In this document: in pieces, positions 58,658 to 64,000 of the stretch
How positions within the stretch are numbered: position 1 is the stretch's first letter
How the letters are laid out: every line of letters starts with the position of its first letter
Source of the DNA: JAXMEQ01 sp046348225
GTDB taxonomy: Bacteria > Pseudomonadota > Gammaproteobacteria > Burkholderiales > Burkholderiaceae_C
Assembly (NCBI GenBank): GCA_046348225.1
Contig: JAXMEQ010000003.1
Location: 124,001 to 188,000 of the forward strand
Reading direction: 5' to 3'
DNA: 64,000 nt
Notes under the pieces: model-generated
Database searches by the model: none
Told to the model about the DNA's origin: nothing
Seen by the model: the letters and a program-made list of their open reading frames with translations, nothing else
Program-made: the position numbers and the translations under genes

Positions 58658-60474
58658 TGCGCCGTCTCCTTGGCTTGCACATGGCTCATGATGGCCTGGG
58701 TGATGAAGCGTGCCGTGATGGGGGTCCCGTCGAAGTGACGTACCCGCACCAGTTGGGCCGGGCTCACGTCCAGCTCGTTGACCAGCAGGCTGTGCATTTG
58801 GCCATCGCGGTTCTGCTCCACCACAAAGACGCGCTCGTGCGCGTCGATGAACGCCCGCACCGACGCCGGGAACGGGAAGGCACGCAGCCGCATCGCGTCG
58901 ATGTGCACACCATCGCCGGCCAGCGCGTCCAGCGCTTCAACCATGGCCGGGCTGGTGGAGCCGAAGTAAATGACGCCCAGCGGCGTTGTCTGCCGCGCAG
59001 CGCGCACCACGGGCTGCGGCACCAGCGTGGCGGCGGTCGCAAACTTCTTGAGCAGCCGTTCCACATTGTAGATGTAGTCGGGCCCGCGCTCCGAGTACTG
59101 GGCGTACGGGTTGCGCGTGGTGCCGCGCGTGAAGTAGCTGCCCTTGGTGGGGTGGGTGCCGGGCAAGGTGCGCCAAGGGATGCCGTCGCCGTCCACGTCC
59201 TTGTAGCGGCCGAAATCGCGGCCGGCTTCCAGCGCTTCGGCTGTCATGACCTTGCCCGGGTCATAGGCCCGGGCATCGTCCCACTCAAACGGCTCGCACA
59301 GGCGCTGGTTCATGCCGATGTCCAGGTCGGTCATCACGAACACCGGCGTCTGCAGCCGGTCGGCCAGGTCCAGCGCCACGGCGGAATGCTCAAAGCACTC
59401 GTGCGGGTCTTCGGGGAACAGCAGCACATGCTTGGTGTCGCCGTGCGAGGCGTAGGCGCACGACAGGATGTCGGCCTGCTGCGTGCGCGTGGGCATGCCG
59501 GTCGACGGGCCACCGCGCTGCACGTTGATGATGGTCACCGGAATCTCGGCAAAGTAGGCCAGGCCAATGAACTCGGTCATGAGCGACACGCCCGGGCCCG
59601 ACGTGGCAGTGAAAGCCCGCGCGCCGTTCCAGCCCGCCCCCACCACCATGCCAATGGAGGCGATCTCGTCTTCCGCCTGCACAATGGCAAAGCGGTTCTG
59701 GCCGGTGGCGGCATCGACCCGCAGCTTGCTGCAGTACTTCTGGAACGCCTCCGCCACCGACGACGACGGCGTGATCGGGTACCAGGCCGCCACCGTGGCG
59801 CCGCCATACACGCAGCCCAGCGCAGCGGCGCTGTTGCCATCGACAAAGATGCGCTCGCCCACCTTGTCGGCCCGCCGCACCCGGATGCCCAGCGGCGCGC
59901 TCAGGTGTTCCCTGGCAAAGTCCCGCCCCAGGTGCAGGGCCTGCACGTTGGAGGCCAGCAGCTTTTCCTTGCCCTTGTACTGCTCGCCGAACAGCTTTTC
60001 AATGACTTCGGGCTCGATTTCCAGCAGCACCGACAGTGCGCCGACGTACACGATGTTCTTGAACAGCTGCCGCTGCCGCGGGTCGCTGTAGACCGCATTG
60101 CAGATCTCCGTGAGCGGCATGCCGATCACGTGGATGTCGTCGCGGAACTTTGCGGGTGGCAGCGGCCGCGTGCTGTCGTAGAACAGGTAGCCACCGGGCT
60201 CCAGTTCGGCCACGTCGGCGTCCCAGGTCTGCGGGTTCATGGCCACCATCATGTCGATGCCGCCGCGTCGGCCGAGCCAGCCCTGCTCCGTCACGCGCAC
60301 CTCGTACCAGGTGGGCAGGCCCTGGATGTTGCTGGGAAAGATGTTGCGCGGGCTGACCGGCACACCCATGCGCAGGATGGCCTTGGCAAACAGCTCGTTG
60401 GCACTGGCCGAGCCCGAGCCGTTGACGTTGGCGAACTTGATCACAAAGTCATTGATGGCTTCGATGCGCTTCAT
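58654..60474 (-). CDS. korA: 2-oxoacid:acceptor oxidoreductase alpha (gamma-alpha fused) subunit
   Basis: Subunit of 606 residues: N-terminal gamma domain (NVNGSGSASANELFAKAI, GRRGGIDMMVAMN, about 1-190) fused to the alpha pyrimidine-binding domain (GCVYGGATVAAWYPITPSSSVAEAF onward) and the C-terminal domain (VFVVEQNRDGQMHSLLVNEL). This fusion is the usual type for two-subunit Kor enzymes. The ATG at 60474 overlaps the korC stop by 4 bases; the open frame upstream to 60783 is antisense to nothing relevant and lies within korC in another frame. Together with korB it should oxidise a 2-oxoacid, probably 2-oxoglutarate, to the CoA thioester. Confidence 0.9.
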   Translation of the reverse strand: MKRIEAINDFVIKFANVNGSGSASANELFAKAILRMGVPVSPRNIFPSNIQGLPTWYEVRVTEQGWLGRRGGIDMMVAMNPQTWDADVAELEPGGYLFYDSTRPLPPAKFRDDIHVIGMPLTEICNAVYSDPRQRQLFKNIVYVGALSVLLEIEPEVIEKLFGEQYKGKEKLLASNVQALHLGRDFAREHLSAPLGIRVRRADKVGERIFVDGNSAAALGCVYGGATVAAWYPITPSSSVAEAFQKYCSKLRVDAATGQNRFAIVQAEDEIASIGMVVGAGWNGARAFTATSGPGVSLMTEFIGLAYFAEIPVTIINVQRGGPSTGMPTRTQQADILSCAYASHGDTKHVLLFPEDPHECFEHSAVALDLADRLQTPVFVMTDLDIGMNQRLCEPFEWDDARAYDPGKVMTAEALEAGRDFGRYKDVDGDGIPWRTLPGTHPTKGSYFTRGTTRNPYAQYSERGPDYIYNVERLLKKFATAATLVPQPVVRAARQTTPLGVIYFGSTSPAMVEALDALAGDGVHIDAMRLRAFPFPASVRAFIDAHERVFVVEQNRDGQMHSLLVNELDVSPAQLVRVRHFDGTPITARFITQAIMSHVQAKETAQ

Positions 60475-62318
60475 GCGGCCACTCCCGGTTGCTGCGCCAG
60501 TGCAGGCTTGTCGCGGCAGGCGGGGCCTGCCTGGGTGGTGTTCAGCAGGAATTTCTGCATGTCCCAGGCGCCGGTGGGGCAGCGCTCGGCACACAGGCCG
60601 CAGTGCAGGCAGACGTCTTCGTCCTTCACCATCACGCGCCCGGTCTTGAGCGGGCCGGCCACATACAGGTCTTGCGTCAGGTTCAGCGCCGGTGCCTTGA
60701 GGCGCTGGCGCAGCTCGGCCTCCTCCCCGTCGCCGGTGAAGGTGATGCAGTCCATCGGGCAGATGTCCACACAGGCGTCGCACTCGATGCAGGTGGACGC
60801 AGTGAACACCGTCTGCACGTCGCAGTTCAGGCAGCGGCCAGCCTCCTTGAAGGCGGTCGCAGCGTCAAAGCCCAGCTCCACCTCCACCTTGATGCTGGCC
60901 AGTGCCGCTTCAGCCTGTGCCCAGGGCACCTTGTAGCGCTCGTCGTTCACCGTGTCGTTGTCGTAGCTCCATTCATGGATGCCCATCTTCTGCGACATCA
61001 GGTTGGTCATGGGCGCGGGCCGCTGCGCGATGTCTTCGCCATGCAGCAGGCGGTCGATCGACACCGCCGCTTCATGGCCGTGGGCCACAGCGGTGATGAT
61101 GTTCTTGGGGCCAAACGCAGCGTCGCCACCAAAGAACACATGGGGCACGGTGGACTGGTGCGTGTCCTGGCCCAGCCGGGGCAGGCCCCACTGGTCAAAC
61201 CCGATGCCGCAGTCGCGCTCGATCCAGGGAAACGCGTTTTCCTGGCCCACCGCGACCAGCACCTCGTCGCACTCGTAGAACGCGTCGGGCTCGCCGGTGG
61301 GCACCAGGCTGCGGCGGCCCTTGTCGTCGTAGCGCGCCTCGACGATTTCAAACAGCATGCCGGTGAGCTTGCCGCCGTCGTGCACAAAGGCCTTGGGCAC
61401 ATGGAAGTTGAGGATGGGGATGCCTTCGTGCTGGGCGTCTTCCTTTTCCCAGGGCGAGGCCTTCATCTCGTCAAACCCGCTGCGCACGATCACCTTCACG
61501 TCCTTGCCCCCCAGGCGCCGCGCCGAGCGGCAGCAGTCCATGGCGGTGTTGCCGCCGCCGAGCACGATGACACGCCGCCCGATCTTCGTGATGTGGCCGA
61601 ACGACACCGACGCCAGCCAGTCGATGCCGATGTGGATGCTGGCTGCCGCTTCCCGGCGGCCGGGCAAGTCGAGGTCGCGGCCGCGCGGTGCGCCGCAGCC
61701 GACGAACACCGCGTCGAACAGTCCGTCGACTTCGCCCGCCAGCAGCGCCTTCATGGAGTCAATGCGCTGGCCGCTCCTGAATGTGACGCCCAGGTCCAGG
61801 ATGTAGCCGGTTTCCTCGTCGATCACGCTCTCGGGCAGGCGAAAGCGCGGGATCTGCGTGCGGATAAAACCGCCCGCCTTGGCCTCGCCATCGAACACGG
61901 TCACCTCGTACCCCAAGGGGGCGAGGTCACGCGCCACTGTGAGCGACGCCGGGCCGGCGCCGATGCAGGCCACGCGCTTGCCATTCTTGCGGCCGGCCTT
62001 GGGCATGCGTTTGCCCACGTCGTCCTTCATGTCGGCCGCCACCCGCTTGAGCCGGCAAATGGCCACAGGCTCGGGATGCTTGGCGTTGGCCTCTTCCACC
62101 CGCCCGCGGCGGCAGGCAGGCTCACAGGGCCTGTCGCACGTGCGCCCCAGGATGCCGGGAAACACGTTGGACACCCAGTTGATCATGTAGGCGTCGCTGT
62201 AGCGGCCCTGCGCAATCAGGCGTATGTATTCGGGAACGGGTGTGTGGGCCGGGCAGGCGTACTGGCAGTCCACGACCTTGTGGAAATAGGCCGGGTTGGC
62301 CGTATTCGTTGGATGCAA
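60471..62318 (-). CDS. korC: FAD/Fe-S oxidoreductase subunit (KorC-like, GltD-type)
   Basis: Flavoprotein of 615 residues that likely passes electrons from KorAB to NADP. The N-terminal Fe-S domain (CQYACPAHTPVPEYI, CDRPCEPACRRG) is of the glutamate synthase small-subunit type; FAD motif CIGAGPASLTVARDL, NAD(P) motif VIVLGGGNTAMDCCRSA, and two C-terminal [4Fe-4S] motifs (CIECDACVDICP and CLHCGLCAERCP). The start is a TTG at 62318 preceded by AAGGAGAC; the residues upstream in the same frame (to 62360) have no start signal. First gene of the korCAB cluster. An alternative role is electron bifurcation, not supported by specific motifs. Confidence 0.88.
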   Translation of the reverse strand: MHPTNTANPAYFHKVVDCQYACPAHTPVPEYIRLIAQGRYSDAYMINWVSNVFPGILGRTCDRPCEPACRRGRVEEANAKHPEPVAICRLKRVAADMKDDVGKRMPKAGRKNGKRVACIGAGPASLTVARDLAPLGYEVTVFDGEAKAGGFIRTQIPRFRLPESVIDEETGYILDLGVTFRSGQRIDSMKALLAGEVDGLFDAVFVGCGAPRGRDLDLPGRREAAASIHIGIDWLASVSFGHITKIGRRVIVLGGGNTAMDCCRSARRLGGKDVKVIVRSGFDEMKASPWEKEDAQHEGIPILNFHVPKAFVHDGGKLTGMLFEIVEARYDDKGRRSLVPTGEPDAFYECDEVLVAVGQENAFPWIERDCGIGFDQWGLPRLGQDTHQSTVPHVFFGGDAAFGPKNIITAVAHGHEAAVSIDRLLHGEDIAQRPAPMTNLMSQKMGIHEWSYDNDTVNDERYKVPWAQAEAALASIKVEVELGFDAATAFKEAGRCLNCDVQTVFTASTCIECDACVDICPMDCITFTGDGEEAELRQRLKAPALNLTQDLYVAGPLKTGRVMVKDEDVCLHCGLCAERCPTGAWDMQKFLLNTTQAGPACRDKPALAQQPGVAA

Positions 62319-62433
62319 GGCTTGTCTCCTTGCCCGTGTCACCCTTGTTGCAGCGCACAAGACGCACAGGCTGCACCCAGTCTACGCCCGCCCCCGGCGC
62401 ACCGGCCCTCGGGTGATTCCCGAGGTCGCGCGC

Positions 62434-62922
62434 TCAGCCCGTCAAGGGCTGCGCCGCCAGCGCAGCAAAGGCCGTGACCACCTCGGGCGGCGCCTGCACC
62501 AGTTCGATCAGCACGCCCTCGCCGCCAATGGGCAGCTCGTCGCTGCCCTTGGGGTGGACAAAGCAGATATCAAAACCCGCCGCGCCCTTGCGGATGCCGC
62601 CGGGCGCAAAGCGCACGCCCTGGGCGCCGAGCCACTGCACGGCCTCGGGCAGCTTGTCGATCCACAGGCCCACATGGTTGAGCGGCGTGGTGTGCACGGC
62701 AGGCTTTTTGTCCGGGTCCAGCGGCTGCATCAGGTCTACCTCGACCTTGAACGGGCCGCTGCCGATGGCGCAGATGTCTTCGTCCACGTTCTCGCGCTCG
62801 CTCTTGAACGTGCCGGTGACTTCCAGGCCCAGCATGTCCACCCACAGCTTCTGCAGACGCATCTTGTCGGGGCCGCCGATGGCGATTTGCTGGATACCCA
62901 GCACCTTGAAGGGGCGGTTCAC
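62434..62922 (-). CDS. VOC-family protein, methylmalonyl-CoA epimerase-like
   Basis: Protein of 162 residues with the two-module VOC fold. FKVLGIQQIAIGGPDKMRL at the start, LNHVGLWIDKLPEAVQWL in the middle and GEGVLIELVQAP at the end supply candidate metal ligands, including the His of LNHVG and the Glu of LIELVQ. The position directly behind an acyl-CoA carboxylase alpha gene (4-base overlap) favours methylmalonyl-CoA epimerase, but glyoxalase and bleomycin-resistance-like members share the fold and the sequence is longer than classical epimerases at the first module. Same strand as the carboxylase. Confidence 0.75.
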   Translation of the reverse strand: MNRPFKVLGIQQIAIGGPDKMRLQKLWVDMLGLEVTGTFKSERENVDEDICAIGSGPFKVEVDLMQPLDPDKKPAVHTTPLNHVGLWIDKLPEAVQWLGAQGVRFAPGGIRKGAAGFDICFVHPKGSDELPIGGEGVLIELVQAPPEVVTAFAALAAQPLTG

Positions 62923-64000
62923 TGCGCGAACTCCACAATCGGCTGGTCCACGGTGAGCGATTCGCCCTTGGTGGCCAGCACCTTGCCCACCACGCCGTCG
63001 GCGGCGGCGAACAGCACGTTTTCCATCTTCATCGCCTCGATCACGGCCACACGCTCGCCTGCCTGCACCTTCTGGCCTGGCTGCACCGCCACCTCCACCA
63101 GCAGGCCGGGCATGGGCGACAGCACATAGCGACTCATGTCGGGCGGCGCCTTGAACGGCATCAGCGCGTGCAGCTCGGCGGCGCGCGGCGACAGCACCAG
63201 CGCGTCGAGCTGGGTGCCGTTGTGGATGACGCGGATGGCCAGCGGGTTGCGCGGCGTGCCGCGCTCCACCTGCGCATGGAATGGCTGGCCGTTGACGGTG
63301 CCGCGGATGCGCAGCCCGCCCAGGTGCCAGTTGCTACAAATTTCATAGCGCTTTGCGCCCACCTGGAGCGAGCTGGAGCCCGATTGAGCCTGAAAATCCG
63401 TGACCTCCACCGGGTGCCGCTGGTGCTGGCCGCCAGCGCCCAGGGCCACCACCACAAACTGCTCGCCCACCTGCACGCCATGGCCGGGCAACTGCCCGCT
63501 GATGCCGGCGGCGCGGCCCAGCACGCGCCGCTGCACGTAGGCAGCCAGCGCCACCAGGAAACCCGGGTCGTCGTGCGGCACATCGGCGGCGCTGAAGCCC
63601 TTGCCGTAGTGCTCGGCAATGAAGCCGGTGTTGAAGTCCCCCGCCACAAACTTGGGGTGCGCCAGCAGCGCCGCCTGGAACGGGATGTTGCTGCTGATGC
63701 CACGGATCACAAAACCGTTGAGCGCCTCGCGCATCTTCGCAATCGCGTCGTTGCGGTCGGTGCCGTGCACGATGAGCTTGGCGATCATCGAGTCGTAGTA
63801 CATCGGAATCTCGCCGCCATCCTGCACACCGGTGTCGACCCGCACGCCATTCAGATGCTGCGTGTCGGCCGCCCACATGCTTTGCTTCGGCGGCTGGAAG
63901 CGCACCAGCCGGCCCGTGCTGGGCAGGAAGTTGCGGAACGGGTCTTCGGCGTTGATGCGGCACTCAATGGCCCAGCCGTTGCGCTGCACATCGGCCTGCG
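62919..64000 (-). CDS. pccA: Acetyl/propionyl-CoA carboxylase alpha subunit, partial (N-terminus outside window)
   Basis: C-terminal 360 residues of a biotin-dependent acyl-CoA carboxylase: end of the biotin carboxylase domain (GWAIECRINAEDPFRNFLPSTG, GGEIPMYYDSMIAKLIVHG), the BT linker domain typical of propionyl-CoA carboxylase, and the biotin carrier domain with the biotinylated lysine in VIEAMKMENVLFAA. AKRYEICSNW near the middle is encoded by repeat copy 9, in a different frame from the other coding copies. The frame is open to the window edge. With prpE and the epimerase-like gene it would convert propionate to methylmalonyl-CoA. Confidence 0.9.
   Translation of the reverse strand, partial: QADVQRNGWAIECRINAEDPFRNFLPSTGRLVRFQPPKQSMWAADTQHLNGVRVDTGVQDGGEIPMYYDSMIAKLIVHGTDRNDAIAKMREALNGFVIRGISSNIPFQAALLAHPKFVAGDFNTGFIAEHYGKGFSAADVPHDDPGFLVALAAYVQRRVLGRAAGISGQLPGHGVQVGEQFVVVALGAGGQHQRHPVEVTDFQAQSGSSSLQVGAKRYEICSNWHLGGLRIRGTVNGQPFHAQVERGTPRNPLAIRVIHNGTQLDALVLSPRAAELHALMPFKAPPDMSRYVLSPMPGLLVEVAVQPGQKVQAGERVAVIEAMKMENVLFAAADGVVGKVLATKGESLTVDQPIVEFAQ
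63333..63390 (+). repeat. Palindromic repeat, copy 9 (in the carboxylase gene)
   Basis: Core GCTACAAATTTCATAGC at 63333-63349 followed by GCTTTGCGCCCACC and GGAGCCCGATTGAGCC, a diverged tail. Read in pccA as Arg-Tyr-Glu-Ile-Cys-Ser, the other open frame of the core. Confidence 0.7.

Noticed and set aside
60475..60783. N-terminal extension of korA with Cys-free Arg/Gly-rich sequence
   Set aside because: It is an alternative frame of the korC Fe-S region; the ATG at 60474 gives the normal gamma-domain start.
58657..60936. Plus-strand open frame of about 760 codons opposite korA
   Set aside because: Antisense to korA with no recognisable domain and no start signal.

Overview
The window is 64 kb of dense, high-GC chromosomal sequence with the gene repertoire of a betaproteobacterium, most likely Burkholderiales/Comamonadaceae. 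Reasons: Bug-type (TctC-like) periplasmic receptors, an E3 with its own lipoyl domain in an aceE-aceF-lpdA cluster, an isc operon in the order R-S-U-A-hscB-hscA-fdx, an intracellular PHB depolymerase with a Cys nucleophile, a KorABC-type 2-oxoacid oxidoreductase, and an intact sox complement split over two loci. The genus assignment is inference from memory of these families; nothing was searched. No intergenic stretch exceeds about 230 bases, so the window is almost all coding. No CRISPR, insertion sequence, integrase or rRNA was seen.

Layout. 1-2 kb: an ArsR-type regulator followed by soxC and soxD (soxD cut by the window edge), with a perfect palindrome at the promoter. 2-10.7 kb: propionyl-CoA synthetase, a cysteine hydrolase, a membrane protein with a degenerate GGDEF domain, a NarL-type two-component pair, a PQQ-dependent sugar dehydrogenase, an AcuI-like reductase and an NlpC/P60 peptidase. 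10.7-16.6 kb: a frameshifted Bug receptor, then a six-gene block iorA-iorB-soxX-soxY-soxZ-soxA in which every stop overlaps the next start. 16.6-23.4 kb: accessory genes (YfhO-like membrane protein, 843-residue RTX protein, frameshifted EVE gene, Crp/Fnr-type regulator with a nearby FNR-like box, small membrane protein). 23.4-30.3 kb: pyruvate dehydrogenase cluster aceE-aceF-(HslV-like Ntn hydrolase)-lpdA. 30.4-33.6 kb: PAS sensor kinase and FixJ-like regulator, divergent from aceE. 33.7-43 kb: folD, oligopeptidase A, a glutaredoxin-like protein, rpiA, pyrD, an FAD oxidoreductase, N-formylglutamate deformylase, a Bug receptor with its divergent LysR regulator, tRNA-Val(CAC). 43-49.4 kb: dnaQ and the isc operon. 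49.4-57.6 kb: LMW phosphatase, uvrB, aromatic/aspartate aminotransferase, TSUP permease, DODA dioxygenase, phaZ, a soluble RnfB-like ferredoxin and a CBS protein. 57.6-64 kb: korB-korA-korC, then a VOC (methylmalonyl-CoA epimerase-like) gene and the C-terminal part of an acyl-CoA carboxylase alpha subunit.

How the genes fit together. Sulfur chemistry (SoxCD, SoxXYZA), propionate activation and carboxylation (prpE, carboxylase, epimerase-like protein), pyruvate and 2-oxoacid oxidation (PDH, Kor) and Fe-S assembly dominate. The most unusual signals are: a family of nine copies of a 17-bp palindromic core GCTAY-N7-RTAGC, eight of them inside genes and open in frame; the translationally coupled molybdenum hydroxylase/Sox operon; a proteasome-like hydrolase inside the PDH operon; and a possible second copy of the sox-regulator operator at the start of the sensor kinase gene. 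Two genes carry single-base deletions that could be real or could be assembly errors.
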